Assembly (NCBI GenBank): GCA_016185245.1
Contig: JACPNZ010000016.1
Span: forward strand, 211,287 to 275,286
Direction of reading: 5' to 3'
Source: Hyphomicrobiales bacterium
GTDB lineage: Bacteria; Pseudomonadota; Alphaproteobacteria; Rhizobiales; Aestuariivirgaceae
Length of the DNA stretch: 64,000 nt
Shown: in pieces, positions 15,972-24,901 of the stretch
How positions within the stretch are numbered: position 1 is the stretch's first letter
How the letters are laid out: each line of letters begins with the position of its first letter
The notes under the pieces: model-generated
What the model was told of the DNA's origin: nothing
What the model saw: the letters and a program-made list of their open reading frames with translations, nothing else
The model's database searches: none
Translations under genes and position numbers: made by a program

Positions 15972-16689
15972 CGTGATCGTCACCGGCGGCAGCCGCGGGC
16001 TGGGCCTGGCCATCGTCGAGCGCCTGTCGGCGGCGGGCTTCCGAGTGATCGCCATCGCCCGGCGCGACAGCCAGGAGCTTGCGAAACTGCGGGCGGCGAT
16101 GGCGCCGGGCGCGATTGCGTCCGTGGCTTTCGATCTCGGCGATATCGACGGGCTGGCCTCGCTGGTGAAGGACATCCGCAAGACCCATGGGGCCATCTAT
16201 GGGCTCGTTAACAATGCCGGCATCGGCACCGAGGGATTGCTCTCCGCCATGCCACTCCGCGACATCGAGCAGCTGCTAAGGCTCAACACGCTCTCGCCCA
16301 TCGTGTTGACGCGCCAGGTGGTGCGCTCGATGATGGCGGCGGGCGAAGGCCGCATCGTCAACCTGTCGTCGATCGCCGCTTCGACCGGCTATTCGGCCCT
16401 CTCGGTCTATGCCGCGACCAAGGCCTCGATAGTGGGCTTCACCCGGTCGCTGGCCCGCGAACTGGGCCGCGCCGGCATCACTGTCAATGCCGTCGCTCCG
16501 GGCTTCATCGACACGGCGATGACCGAGGGGCTCACGAACGAAGGCCGCGACAAGATCGCTCGCCGCAGCGCGCTCCAGCGCCTGGCGGAGCCTGCCGACG
16601 TTGCCCGCACGGTCGAATTCCTGTTGGGCGAAGGCGGCCGCAACATCACCGGAACGGTCATTACCGTCGATGCCGGCAACACCGCCTGA
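15964..16689 (+). CDS. SDR-family 3-oxoacyl-[ACP] reductase-like protein (FabG-like)
   Basis: A 241-residue classical short-chain dehydrogenase. The cofactor motif TGGSRGLG is at 7-14 and NNAG at 83-86, with catalytic Ser136, Tyr149 and Lys153 in the YAATK context and the PG motif AVAPGFIDTAMTEG after it. The absence of an acidic residue right after strand 2 and the ARR sequence there favour NADPH. With an ACP and an acyl-ACP ligase overlapping upstream, reduction of a 3-oxoacyl or related group on ACP is likely. The ATG overlaps the stop of the ligase by 8 bases. The in-frame extension further upstream lies inside the ligase and is a shadow. Confidence 0.88.
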   Translation: MRNVIVTGGSRGLGLAIVERLSAAGFRVIAIARRDSQELAKLRAAMAPGAIASVAFDLGDIDGLASLVKDIRKTHGAIYGLVNNAGIGTEGLLSAMPLRDIEQLLRLNTLSPIVLTRQVVRSMMAAGEGRIVNLSSIAASTGYSALSVYAATKASIVGFTRSLARELGRAGITVNAVAPGFIDTAMTEGLTNEGRDKIARRSALQRLAEPADVARTVEFLLGEGGRNITGTVITVDAGNTA

Positions 16690-16707
16690 ACGACGAAAGG
16701 ACAAGCC

Positions 16708-17115
16708 ATGGCCACCGTGAAACTGTGGAGCGATGCCGAGGTCGCGGCCTCGCCTCGCGTCAAGGCGGTTTTCGACGATATCCGTGCCCTGCGAAACTCC
16801 GATTTCGTCAACAATTTCTGGCGGGGGCTGGCCAACGATGCCCCACTCCTCGAGCGCACCTGGGCCAGCCTCAAGATCGTCATGGTCAAGGACGGAGCAC
16901 TCGATCCCCTGACCAAGGAGCTCATTTACATCGCGGTCTCGACCGCCAATGCCTGCAGCTATTGCGTCCACTCGCACACCGCCGCGGCAAAGGCCAAGGG
17001 CATGAGCGAGGCGCAGCACGGCGAATTGCTGGCGGTCGTCGGCATGGCGATGCAGACCAACGGCCTGGTCACCGCCATGCAGATCCCGGTCGACAAGGAG
17101 TTCCTGGTTTGGTGA
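16708..17115 (+). CDS. AhpD-like / carboxymuconolactone decarboxylase family protein
   Basis: A 135-residue all-helical protein of the CMD/AhpD family. The redox signature is Cys83-Ser-Tyr-Cys86 followed by His88 and His90 (CSYCVHSH), the pattern of alkylhydroperoxidase AhpD-type proteins rather than of the lactone decarboxylases. It starts 18 bases after the SDR with a clear ribosome site and is the last gene of the ACP operon. A role in protection from peroxides or as a thiol-disulfide partner is inferred from the motif; its link to ACP chemistry is unknown. Confidence 0.85.
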   Translation: MATVKLWSDAEVAASPRVKAVFDDIRALRNSDFVNNFWRGLANDAPLLERTWASLKIVMVKDGALDPLTKELIYIAVSTANACSYCVHSHTAAAKAKGMSEAQHGELLAVVGMAMQTNGLVTAMQIPVDKEFLVW

Positions 17116-17148
17116 GTAATGCGATCGAGTTGAAAACTGAATCGCTTC

Positions 17149-17169
17149 CCCTCCCCCTTGTGGGGAGGG
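17149..17169. repeat. Dispersed CCCTCCCC palindrome, copy 1
   Basis: Inverted repeat with 8-base arms (CCCTCCCC at 17149-17156, GGGGAGGG at 17162-17169) and a 5-base loop. It lies between the convergent AhpD-like and Gfo/Idh/MocA genes, so it may end transcription. Two related copies occur at 19853 and 42356, each between genes. Confidence 0.7.
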
Positions 17170-17202
17170 AGGACGCTTAGTTCAACTTCAACTCACATTG
17201 CT

Positions 17203-18267
17203 TTAAGGCCCCGCGCCGACCGCCGCCGCCTGGGCCGCCGAAGGCTGAAAGCACAGGTCGAGCACCTTCTGCAGTTCGGCGGCGCGGCGGAACGACGGCT
17301 CGTCGTTGCTCTTGGCCAGGATCGCCGCAATGAACTTGCGATAGTTGGTCTCGACCGCCGGAGCGGCGATCCGCCGCCAGGCCTGAGTGTGAACGTCCGA
17401 GCCCGAGCACATGCGGATCTCGGTCCACTCGAAACCGTGGGCGATTTCGATCGCACCTTCGCTGCCGAAGATATCGAGCTTCAGCACATTGGCATAGCCG
17501 GTCATGTAGCGGCTGGCATGGATGACGCCAAGGGCGCCATTGGCGAATTCGACCGACAGAGCCGCACTGTCGTTGGCATCGAGGGAATAGTCGCCGATCT
17601 TGTCGCCCGGCGCCTTGGCGAAGGTCTTGAGCCGCGCCTGCAAGCTGACCGGCATCATGCCGACGGCAAAGCAGGCGAAGTCGAGGATGTGGATGCCGAC
17701 GTCACCCAAGACGCCACGCGAGCCATGGGCTTCGGAGAGCCGCCACAGCCAGGTGGGATCGCTCCGCCAGTCACCCCAGTGATTGCCGACCAGCCAGCTC
17801 TGCCGGTAGCTCGCCTCGACATGGCGCACCTCGCCGATCTCGCCCTTGGCGATGAAGCCACGGGCGGCATGGAGCGCTGCCACATTGCGGTAGGAGAGAT
17901 TGACCATATTGACAAGCTGAGCCTTCTTCGCCGCTTCGGTCATGTCGAGAGCGAGCCGATAGCTTTCGGCCAGCGGCTTTTCGCACAGCACATGCTTGCC
18001 GGCGGCAAGGAGTTTCATCGTGGTCGGATGGTGGGCATTGTCCGGGGTGACATTGGTCGCCGCATCGAACTTGCCCCAGGCCAAGGCCTCGTCGAGACTG
18101 GCGAAGGACCGGGCGATGCCGTGCTTCGCCGCAAACGCCTTGGCGCGAAACCCGTCCATGTCGGCGACCGCCACAACCTCGCAGCGCGGGTCGGCGGCAA
18201 AGGCCTTGGCATGGTTTGCTGCCATGGCGCCCGCACCCAGGACCAGAAGCCGCACTTTACTCATCAC
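17203..18267 (-). CDS. thuB: Gfo/Idh/MocA family sugar dehydrogenase (ThuB-like)
   Basis: A 354-residue NAD(P)-dependent dehydrogenase. The N-terminal Rossmann motif is [13 protein letters not shown], the conserved CEKPLA motif lies near residue 95, and the C-terminal alpha/beta domain contains [16 protein letters not shown] with the usual histidine. It overlaps the ThuA-family gene by 4 bases (ATGA). In rhizobia, thuAB encode enzymes of trehalose/maltitol/sucrose use through 3-keto sugars, so a similar 3-keto-glycoside route is likely. The exact disaccharide is not determined, and ThuA/Gfo pairs also occur in other sugar pathways. The symbol is by context. Confidence 0.75.
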   Translation of the reverse strand: MMSKVRLLVLGAGAMAANHAKAFAADPRCEVVAVADMDGFRAKAFAAKHGIARSFASLDEALAWGKFDAATNVTPDNAHHPTTMKLLAAGKHVLCEKPLAESYRLALDMTEAAKKAQLVNMVNLSYRNVAALHAARGFIAKGEIGEVRHVEASYRQSWLVGNHWGDWRSDPTWLWRLSEAHGSRGVLGDVGIHILDFACFAVGMMPVSLQARLKTFAKAPGDKIGDYSLDANDSAALSVEFANGALGVIHASRYMTGYANVLKLDIFGSEGAIEIAHGFEWTEIRMCSGSDVHTQAWRRIAAPAVETNYRKFIAAILAKSNDEPSFRRAAELQKVLDLCFQPSAAQAAAVGAGP

Positions 18268-19049
18268 CGGAAGCCCTGCTCGCCATCCTGATGGAGCCGC
18301 GGCCCTTTCGCTTCGATGGCAACCGGCGCCCGGTCATGCGGCACATTGGGCGCATCGCCGACCGCGGTCCAGGCCGGGGCCGGATTGCAGGCCCAGCGCA
18401 CCGCGTTGCGCAACACCTGCCGCACTTGTTCATGACGATAGGTCGGATAGGCCTCGTGGCCCGGGCGGAAATAGAAGATACGCCCCGCTCCGCGCTGGAA
18501 GGTGACGCCGGAGCGGAAGACCTCGCCGCCCTCGAACCAGGAGATGAATACCGTCTCCATGGGTTCGGGTATAGTGAAGGGCTCGCCATACATCTCCTCC
18601 GGTTCGATTTCGAAATATTCCGGCAGGCCGGCGGCGATCGGATGGCCGCGATTGACCACCCACAGGCGCTCGACCTCGCCCGCCTCGCGCCACTTGAGGG
18701 CGCAAGGCGTGCCCATCAGGCGCTTGAAGATTTTCGAGAAGTGGCCCGAGTGAAGGACGATGAGCCCCATGCCCTCCCAGACCCGGCGCTGCACCCGATC
18801 GACGATTTTCTCCTCGACCTTGCCGTGGGCCCTATGTCCCCACCAGACCAGCACGTCGGTCTGAGCGAGCCGCGCTTCGCTCAAGCCATGTTCCGGTTCG
18901 TCCAGCGTCGCCGTCTCGACGGTAACGCCCGCATCGACGGCAAGAGCCGCCGCGATGGCGCCGTGAATGCCTTCCGGATAGAGCCGGCCGACCAGGCCAT
19001 TGACCCGTTCGTGCTCATATTCGTTCCAGACGAGGGCGCGAATGGCCAT
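18264..19049 (-). CDS. thuA: ThuA-family protein (trehalose/sugar utilisation)
   Basis: A 261-residue ThuA-domain protein with a class I glutamine-amidotransferase-like fold but no catalytic cysteine. Markers are [10 protein letters not shown] at the N-terminus, [33 protein letters not shown] and the C-terminal [18 protein letters not shown]. In rhizobia ThuA works with the Gfo/Idh/MocA partner ThuB in trehalose-type disaccharide use; here the partner follows with a 4-base overlap. The gene is divergent from the dienelactone hydrolase. Confidence 0.82.
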   Translation of the reverse strand: MAIRALVWNEYEHERVNGLVGRLYPEGIHGAIAAALAVDAGVTVETATLDEPEHGLSEARLAQTDVLVWWGHRAHGKVEEKIVDRVQRRVWEGMGLIVLHSGHFSKIFKRLMGTPCALKWREAGEVERLWVVNRGHPIAAGLPEYFEIEPEEMYGEPFTIPEPMETVFISWFEGGEVFRSGVTFQRGAGRIFYFRPGHEAYPTYRHEQVRQVLRNAVRWACNPAPAWTAVGDAPNVPHDRAPVAIEAKGPRLHQDGEQGFR

Positions 19050-19152
19050 GTGATCTTCTCCCGCAAGGCGCCATCCTCACCCATCGCGCCCGTGCTTGCA
19101 ACATCGAGCACGGCGTCCGATAGTCGGCGTCCCGACAGTGAGGAAGAACGCC

Positions 19153-19812
19153 ATGGGCACCAGGATCGGTTTCAAGCGGCCCGACGGCAAGGATGCCGCC
19201 GGCTATCTCGCCAAGGCCGCCGCCGCCAATTCGGCCGGCGTCATCGTCATCCAGGAATGGTGGGGCCTGCAGGACCAGATCCGCGGCATCTGCGACCGGC
19301 TGGCGCTGGCCGGCTACGAGGCCCTTGCCCCCGACCTCTATGCCGGACGCGTCGTGCCCTATCACGACGCCGACGCGGCGGGCAAGGAAATGCAGTCGCT
19401 CAATTTCCTCGATGCCACCGACCAGACGGTGCGGGGCGCCGCCCTCTATCTCGGCAAGACCGGCGCCAAGGTCGGCCTCACCGGCTTCTGCATGGGAGGA
19501 GCCGTCACCGTGCTGGGGGCGATCCGGATTCCGGAGATCGCCGCCGCCGTCTGCTTCTACGGCCTGCCACCGGCGGCGGTCGCCAAGGCCTCCGACGTCA
19601 AGGTGCCGCTGCAAGGCCATTTCGCCAACCAGGACGACTGGGTGTCGCCCCAGGCGGTCAACGACTTCGAGTCGGGACTCAAGGCCCCCCACGAGTTCTT
19701 CCGCTACGACGCCGAGCACGGCTTTATGAACGAGCAGAGGAACGTCCACGAGCGCCGTGCCGCCGAACTCGCCTGGCAGCGCATGCTGGCGTTCTGGAAG
19801 AGCCATTTGTGA
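19153..19812 (+). CDS. Dienelactone hydrolase family protein
   Basis: A 219-residue alpha/beta hydrolase of the DLH family. The nucleophile is Cys113 in GFCMGG, with Glu35 in IQEWWGL, Asp161 or Asp162 in ANQDDW and His189 in EHGF, the full set of carboxymethylenebutenolidase-type enzymes. The start ATG at 19153 has GAGGAAGAA upstream; the open frame begins earlier but without a ribosome site. Many chromosomal copies have no role in aromatic degradation. Nothing nearby indicates a chloroaromatic pathway, so the substrate is open. Confidence 0.85.
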   Translation: MGTRIGFKRPDGKDAAGYLAKAAAANSAGVIVIQEWWGLQDQIRGICDRLALAGYEALAPDLYAGRVVPYHDADAAGKEMQSLNFLDATDQTVRGAALYLGKTGAKVGLTGFCMGGAVTVLGAIRIPEIAAAVCFYGLPPAAVAKASDVKVPLQGHFANQDDWVSPQAVNDFESGLKAPHEFFRYDAEHGFMNEQRNVHERRAAELAWQRMLAFWKSHL

Positions 19813-19852
19813 TCTACAGCCGGATCGTCCTAGATTGAGGCGACATCAATCC

Positions 19853-19873
19853 CCCTCCCACCTGTGGGGAGGG
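19853..19873. repeat. Dispersed CCCTCCC palindrome, copy 2
   Basis: Inverted repeat related to the one at 17149, with 7 paired bases (CCCTCCC and GGGAGGG with one mismatch near the loop). It sits between the convergent dienelactone hydrolase and OsmC genes. Confidence 0.65.
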
Positions 19874-19909
19874 AAATAGTGCGGCGTCCCAAGTTGATAT
19901 TGCTCTGGG

Positions 19910-20338
19910 TCAGGCGGCCGGGCCTTCCTCGGCGATCGTCCAGCTGTGCTCGATCTTGGCGGTCTTGCCGAACATTATGCTGGCCGAGCAGTATTTCTCC
20001 GCCGATAGTTTGATGGCGCGCTCGACCGCCGCCTCCTTCAGGCCATAGCCGCGCATGTGAAAGACGACGCGGATATGAGTGAACACTTTTGGCTCCGTGT
20101 CGGCCCGCTCGGCGTCAAGCTCGACGTCGCAGGCGGTGATCTTCTCGCGGCCCTTCTCGAGGATCATCACCACGTCGAAGGCGGTGCAGGCGCCGAGCCC
20201 GATCAACAGCATTTCCATCGGGCGAATGCCGATATTGCGGCCGCCGGCCTCGGGCGGGCCATCCATCACCACCGCGTGCCCACTGCCCGATTCGCCGACG
20301 AAGGCCCGTCCGTCGAGCCATTGTACCCGTGCTTTCAT
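19910..20338 (-). CDS. OsmC-family peroxiredoxin-like protein
   Basis: A 142-residue OsmC/Ohr-superfamily protein. The two conserved cysteines are Cys51 in GLGACTAFDV and Cys117 in EKYCSAS; the central helix carries DVVMILEKGRE. It is of the YhfA-like OsmC subgroup, which reduces organic peroxides with thiols, although the reductant and the exact role of the subgroup are unknown. ATG 20338 follows CAGGAGTT and removes a 21-residue shadow extension. It lies 82 bases beyond the end of the ABC ATPase gene on the same strand and probably has its own promoter. Confidence 0.87.
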   Translation of the reverse strand: MKARVQWLDGRAFVGESGSGHAVVMDGPPEAGGRNIGIRPMEMLLIGLGACTAFDVVMILEKGREKITACDVELDAERADTEPKVFTHIRVVFHMRGYGLKEAAVERAIKLSAEKYCSASIMFGKTAKIEHSWTIAEEGPAA

Positions 20339-20420
20339 CGCCAACTCCTGTAATGTTCGGGCTGTGGCAATGCCTATAGTCGGAGCGCGGGCACCCGGCA
20401 ACCGGACAAGACACCGCGCG

Positions 20421-21230
20421 TCAATGCGGGCCGGAAGCCGGCTGGCCGTTGCCGAGCTTGGCGATCTCCTGCTCCAGGTCGATGAGTTCCTTGCCGCCGG
20501 CCATCAGGCCAAGTAACTGGTCGCGGCTGATCTCGTTCTTGGCGTAGGTGCCCGAACTCTTGCCGCGCTTCAGGATGGTGAAGCGGTCGCCCACCACATA
20601 GGCATGGTGCACGTTGTGGGAGATGAAGACGACGCCGATGCCGCGCGCCTTGGACTGGACGATGAGCTTCAGCACCACCGAGGCCTGGTGCACGCCCAGC
20701 GCCGAGGTGGGCTCGTCGAGGATCAGCACCCTGGCGCCGAAATAGATGGCGCGGGCGATGGCCAGGCACTGGCGCTCGCCGCCCGATAGCGTGCCGACCG
20801 GCTGTTCGGCATCGCGCAGCTCGATCCCCATGTCGCGCAACTCGCGAAACGCCGTCCGATTGGCCATGTCGATATCGAACTGGCGCAGCGGCCCGACCCG
20901 TTTGGTGGGTTCGCGGCCAAGGAAGAAGTTGCGGGCGACACTCATCAGCGGCACCAGCGCCAGGTCCTGGTAGACGGTGGCGATGCCGCGATCGAGGGTC
21001 TCCTTGGGCGAACCGAAGCTGGCCGCTTCGCCATTGACCAGGAACTCCCCGGCATCGGGCGTATGGACGCCGGACAAGACCTTGATCAGCGTCGACTTGC
21101 CGGCGCCATTATCGCCGAGGAGGCAATGGACCTCGCCGGGCTGGACATCGAAGGACACGCCGTTGAGGGCGATGACCTTGCCGAAATACTTGCTGACCGA
21201 TCGGAGCTCGACGAGTGGCACGGTCATCAA
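20421..21230 (-). CDS. Sugar ABC transporter ATP-binding protein (FrcA-like, single ATPase domain)
   Basis: A 269-residue single-domain ABC ATPase. Walker [10 protein letters not shown] is at 39-47, the signature reads [14 protein letters not shown], Walker B reads VLILDEPTS, and the H-loop is FISHN. Unlike RbsA/XylG types it has only one nucleotide-binding domain, as in the fructose importer FrcA, so it would act as a homodimer. It overlaps the permease gene by 4 bases. A short C-terminal tail after [18 protein letters not shown] is typical of this subgroup. The imported sugar is unknown; pentoses, hexoses or polyols are all possible. Confidence 0.9.
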   Translation of the reverse strand: MMTVPLVELRSVSKYFGKVIALNGVSFDVQPGEVHCLLGDNGAGKSTLIKVLSGVHTPDAGEFLVNGEAASFGSPKETLDRGIATVYQDLALVPLMSVARNFFLGREPTKRVGPLRQFDIDMANRTAFRELRDMGIELRDAEQPVGTLSGGERQCLAIARAIYFGARVLILDEPTSALGVHQASVVLKLIVQSKARGIGVVFISHNVHHAYVVGDRFTILKRGKSSGTYAKNEISRDQLLGLMAGGKELIDLEQEIAKLGNGQPASGPH

Positions 21231-22327
21231 CGGCTCCGCATGGCGCGATTGCGCACATAGCTGTTAAAGAGGACCGCGATCACCATCATCGCACCCATGA
21301 ACAGCTTGAACCAGTCGGTGTCGATGCCGGTATAGAAGATGCCCATCTGCACCACCCCGAAGATCAGCGCCCCAAACATCGCACCCATCGCCGAGCCATA
21401 GCCGCCGGTGAGGAGCGTGCCGCCGATCACCACGGCGATGATCGCCTCGAATTCCTTCTGGTTGCCACGCAGCGTGTCGGCCGAGCCGGTGACCAGCACC
21501 TGGATGGCGGCAAACAGCGCCGCCGCCAGGGCAGTGAAGACGAACAGCGTGATCTTGGTGCGGGCCACCGGTACGCCCATGTTGCGGGCCGCCGCCGCAT
21601 CGCCGCCGGCAGCGAAGATCCAGTTGCCGAAGCGGGTGCGCGACAGAAGCCAGGTGGCGAGCAGGGTGAGCCCGACCCACCAGGCGATCGACATCGGGAT
21701 GCCGCTGATGGCCGGGAGACCGTCGGCGCGCTTGCCGATCACCCCGATTTCGGCCAGCCAGCGGATCGGCGTCTGCAGGAATTGTCCGGCGAACAGCGGG
21801 TTGATCCAGTCGTCCTTGGAGTATTCGTGAATGCCCGAAGTCTGGGTGCGGCCGGTGATGCCGCGCATCACCCCGAGCGACAGGCCGCGCAGCATGAACA
21901 GGCTGCCGAGAGTGACGATGAAGGAGGGAAGCCCGGTGCGCACCACGGTGAGCCCGTTGAGATAGCCCATGACGCCACAGACGGCGAAACTCAGCAGCAC
22001 TGACATCCAGATGGGCCAGCCCCAGATCACTGCCGGCACGGCGATCAGGATGCCGGCAAAGCCGATCATCGATCCGACCGACAGGTCGAACTCGCCGGCA
22101 ATCATCAACAGCGCCACCGGCGCCGCCAGAATGCCGAGCTGGGCCGACACTTCCAGGAAGTTGACGATGCCCTTGGCGCTGAACAGCCCGCTGCCGCCGG
22201 CGACGATGGCGAAGAACACGAAGACCAGCACCGCCCCGGCCACCGCCCCGAGCTCCGGCCGGCTGAGCAGGCGGCCGAGCCCTGAAACCTGCCGCAGCCG
22301 CTCGTCGCGAACCTCAGCCGTCATCAC
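21227..22327 (-). CDS. Sugar ABC transporter permease (RbsC/FrcC-type)
   Basis: A 366-residue inner-membrane protein of the BPD_transp_2 family with about 9-10 hydrophobic segments. Family markers include the [21 protein letters not shown] segment and the C-terminal [28 protein letters not shown]. It forms the channel of the importer with the ATPase that overlaps its end by 4 bases and the binding protein upstream. The 48-base gap to the binding-protein gene contains a strong hairpin. Confidence 0.92.
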   Translation of the reverse strand: MMTAEVRDERLRQVSGLGRLLSRPELGAVAGAVLVFVFFAIVAGGSGLFSAKGIVNFLEVSAQLGILAAPVALLMIAGEFDLSVGSMIGFAGILIAVPAVIWGWPIWMSVLLSFAVCGVMGYLNGLTVVRTGLPSFIVTLGSLFMLRGLSLGVMRGITGRTQTSGIHEYSKDDWINPLFAGQFLQTPIRWLAEIGVIGKRADGLPAISGIPMSIAWWVGLTLLATWLLSRTRFGNWIFAAGGDAAAARNMGVPVARTKITLFVFTALAAALFAAIQVLVTGSADTLRGNQKEFEAIIAVVIGGTLLTGGYGSAMGAMFGALIFGVVQMGIFYTGIDTDWFKLFMGAMMVIAVLFNSYVRNRAMRSR

Positions 22328-22342
22328 TGCCCCCGAAATGGC

Positions 22343-22367
22343 CGGCGGCCGCAGGGAGCGGCCGCCG
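22343..22367 (-). terminator. GC-rich hairpin between binding-protein and permease genes (candidate attenuator)
   Basis: Ten-base inverted repeat (22343-22352 with 22358-22367) around a 5-base loop, directly after the stop of the binding-protein gene and 15 bases before the permease start. No T-run follows, so it is more likely an mRNA-stabilising or partial-termination element that raises binding-protein output relative to the membrane parts. Confidence 0.55.
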
Positions 22368-22375
22368 CCGTTGCA

Positions 22376-23329
22376 TCAGCGCTTGCCCTGCTTGGCCAGA
22401 TCGATGACCGAGGCGGCCGTCTCCTTGGTGACGAAGCCCGGGCCGGTCGGATAGTCGGCGATCGGGCTGATCTTGTACTTTTTCAGGAGATCGAACATCA
22501 CCACTGGAATGTAGCCCATGGCATATTGCTGGGCATCGATGCCCCATTCCATCTTGCCCTCGGAAGTGGCCTTGAGAATGGTCGGCGACAGATCGAAGGT
22601 GCCGATCTTCACCTTGCCGGTGAGGCCCAGCTCGTCGAGCGCCATGAGGCCGGGTTCGGCGCTGCCGATCCCCACCGTCAGGATGAACTGGGTGTCGGCA
22701 CGCGAGGTGAGAAAGCCGATGATGCGGTTCTTCATCTCGGTCGGGTCCATCACGCCGTTGAGCACCGGCACGTCGACGCCCAAACCCTTGGCGAAACCGG
22801 CGCAGCGATCGTCGAGGCTGACGTTGCCAACCTCGTGGTTGACGCACACCGCCTTGCTGAGACCGAGCGCCTTGACCCGCTCGCCGGCCATGACGCCCGC
22901 CTGGTACTCGTCCTGTCCGAGGAACAGGAGGCCGCCCAGCTTGCGGGTGAGGGCGGCTCCGCCCGAGTCGATGACAATGACCGGAATGCCGGCCGCGACC
23001 GCGTTCTTGACCGGCTCGCTGATTGCCGCCGGATCGGCGATCGAGACCACCAGCCCGTCGGGCTTGGAGGCCACGGCGGCGTCGATCATCTGGGCCATCT
23101 TGGCCATGTCGAAGGTTTCCGGCGCCAGATACTCGGCCTTGACGCCGAGCGTCTTGGCCGCATCGTCCATGCCGTTCTTGACCACCGACCAGTAGGCATC
23201 GCCGCTCTGGCCGTGGGTGACAAACACCACCCGGGTCTCGTCGGCGCGGGCCGTGTCGGCGGCGGACAAAAGCATCAGCCCGGCTGCCAGGCCGAGCACG
23301 GGTCTCATGATTTTCGCAAGCGAGAACAT
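22376..23329 (-). CDS. Periplasmic sugar-binding protein of ABC importer (RbsB-like)
   Basis: A 317-residue protein of the Peripla_BP_4 group. Residues 1-26 form a signal peptide (hydrophobic GLAAGLMLLS, then ADTARADE). The mature part starts with VVFVTHGQSGDAYWSVVKNGMDDAAKTLG, a typical sugar-binding first strand and helix, followed by PDGLVVSIADP and IPVIVIDSGG. ATG 23329 has a strong AGGAGG site. It is the first gene of the importer (binding protein, permease, ATPase). The ligand cannot be read from the sequence; the rich catabolic surroundings suggest a sugar or polyol. Confidence 0.92.
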   Translation of the reverse strand: MFSLAKIMRPVLGLAAGLMLLSAADTARADETRVVFVTHGQSGDAYWSVVKNGMDDAAKTLGVKAEYLAPETFDMAKMAQMIDAAVASKPDGLVVSIADPAAISEPVKNAVAAGIPVIVIDSGGAALTRKLGGLLFLGQDEYQAGVMAGERVKALGLSKAVCVNHEVGNVSLDDRCAGFAKGLGVDVPVLNGVMDPTEMKNRIIGFLTSRADTQFILTVGIGSAEPGLMALDELGLTGKVKIGTFDLSPTILKATSEGKMEWGIDAQQYAMGYIPVVMFDLLKKYKISPIADYPTGPGFVTKETAASVIDLAKQGKR

Positions 23330-23429
23330 GTTTCCTCCTGTTAGGTTTTGCTGCCCCCGTCGCAAGGGCGGTGGCAGACCAGTTGCCATTTCTCCCTAGT
23401 CGGTCAACTCCTCAGCACTGGTCCCTTGG

Positions 23430-23452
23430 CCGGAGCGGCAGCAGCGCTCCGG
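23430..23452 (-). terminator. Hairpin between DegT aminotransferase and sugar importer genes
   Basis: Perfect 8-base inverted repeat CCGGAGCG/CGCTCCGG around a 7-base loop in the 187-base gap between the aminotransferase stop and the binding-protein start. It may separate two minus-strand transcripts. No T-run is visible, so the function is uncertain. Confidence 0.4.
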
Positions 23453-23516
23453 AACGATCCTGTTGCCTCAGCCCCATCATAGGACGCCTGGGCTCCTTGG
23501 CCAGCGGCATTTGCCA

Positions 23517-24803
23517 CTACTGGCCGCTGGGATGGCCGCCACGCGCCAGGGCGCGCTCGTGGCTGATGGTGTCGAACTTCTGCACGTCGAGCGGTATGAC
23601 ATTGCGCAGTTCCGCCTCCGCCAGGCTCATGCCGCCGAGTGCGACCCGGCTGGCAACCCCGATGTTATGGACGATATCGTCGATCTGCCGGGCGCTATGC
23701 GCGGGGTGCGTCGGCACCATCACCGTACGGTTGAGGATATCGAGGGAGCGCGCGCACATGTCCTTGGAATAGCTCTTCCGGCATTTGGCGTTGGCCGCCA
23801 TCAGATAGGGGTTCATGGCCGGATGCGCCGCCCCCGCCCCGATCAGCACCTGATCCCATTCGGTATAGGTGTGCCGCCCGGTCTTGCCGGCGATGACACT
23901 CGGAAACACCTTGACGAAACTCGTGGCCGCCGCCGCCGACGGCATCTCGTACATGACATGGGCGGCGCAATCGTGGTCGGGACTGTTCATCGGCGAGGGC
24001 TTGAGACCGAGATTGCCGAAGGCCGCCGTGCCGGCGAGAATCTTGCGCTTCTCGGCGCGCATCGCCGCGATCATACCGTCGAGCCGGTCGAGCTGAACGT
24101 TCAGGATGGCGCCCATCAGTTCCGAGGCGCGCGCGCCGTTGCCGGCGAAGGGTTTTTCCTCGTCGTCGCGGCCGTTCCAGTAGAAATGGCAGGGATCGAT
24201 GGCGCCGCGCGCGCGCTTGGCCAGGCGATCGTCGTTGACGGCCACGCCGCCGCCCTCGCCGCTGGTCATGTTCTTGTAGTAGTTGAAGCTGAAGCAGCCG
24301 ATATGGCCGATCGAGCCGAACTTGCGGCCTTCATAGCCGCCGCCCACCCCCTGGCAGGCGTCCTCGACGACGATCAGCTTGCGCTTGCGCGCGATCTCCA
24401 TGATCGCCTCCATGTTGCAGGCGGCCCCCCACATGTGGACCGGCACCACGGCGCGGGTCGAGGGGCCGATGGCCGCTTCGATCGCCGCCGGATCGATGGT
24501 GATGCTGGCATCGACATCGACAATCACCGGAATGGCACCCGCCGCCAGGACCGAGGTGGCGGTTGCCATGTAGGTGTGGGCGGGGATCAGGACTTCATCG
24601 CCCGGGCCGATGCCGACAGCGACGAAGGCGGCGGTCAAGGCATTGCTGCCGCTCGCCGCCAGGGCGAAATGCTTGACGCCCAGATGGGCGGCGTAGCGGC
24701 TCTCGAACCGGTCGCATTCCTTGCCCACGCCATAGCGGAACAAAGCCTTGCTTCTGACCACCCGGGCGAGCGCCTCGACCTCTTCTTCGCCGGCGATGTA
24801 CAT
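23517..24803 (-). CDS. DegT/DnrJ/EryC1/StrS family sugar aminotransferase
   Basis: A 428-residue PLP enzyme. Motifs: FALAASGSNALTAAFVA (cofactor phosphate), GDEVLIPAHTYMATATSVLAAGA, the VVEDACQGVGG acidic residue, and the PLP lysine Lys177 in CFSFNYYKNMTSGEGG. DegT enzymes aminate keto-sugars; relatives also aminate scyllo-inosose and act on carbocyclic antibiotics. No nucleotide-sugar genes are adjacent, while a sugar importer lies downstream and a MocR regulator is divergent, so use in amino-sugar or aminocyclitol catabolism is plausible by inference. It is longer than usual (about 370-400), with the extra residues near the C-terminus. Confidence 0.85.
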   Translation of the reverse strand: MYIAGEEEVEALARVVRSKALFRYGVGKECDRFESRYAAHLGVKHFALAASGSNALTAAFVAVGIGPGDEVLIPAHTYMATATSVLAAGAIPVIVDVDASITIDPAAIEAAIGPSTRAVVPVHMWGAACNMEAIMEIARKRKLIVVEDACQGVGGGYEGRKFGSIGHIGCFSFNYYKNMTSGEGGGVAVNDDRLAKRARGAIDPCHFYWNGRDDEEKPFAGNGARASELMGAILNVQLDRLDGMIAAMRAEKRKILAGTAAFGNLGLKPSPMNSPDHDCAAHVMYEMPSAAAATSFVKVFPSVIAGKTGRHTYTEWDQVLIGAGAAHPAMNPYLMAANAKCRKSYSKDMCARSLDILNRTVMVPTHPAHSARQIDDIVHNIGVASRVALGGMSLAEAELRNVIPLDVQKFDTISHERALARGGHPSGQ

Positions 24804-24840
24804 GACCGCTCTCCTGTCCGATTGCCATTTGGTGACAACG

Positions 24841-24852
24841 AGCCTATAGGCT
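24841..24852. promoter_or_regulatory. Perfect 12-base palindrome AGCCTATAGGCT, candidate MocR operator
   Basis: It lies in the 98-base gap between the divergent DegT aminotransferase and MocR regulator genes. A second, imperfect inverted repeat (CTGGTC-N4-GATCAG) follows at 24855-24870. MocR regulators commonly bind sites in the gap between their own gene and the divergent target. Confidence 0.45.
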
Positions 24853-24901
24853 AACTGGTCGCAAGATCAGACCCAGATTTCACCGATTTTAGAGAACCAC
24901 T

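Noticed and set aside
14295..16196. 633-residue minus-strand frame over the ACP, ligase and SDR genes
   Set aside because: The plus-strand genes have clear catalytic motifs and overlapping starts; the minus frame has none.
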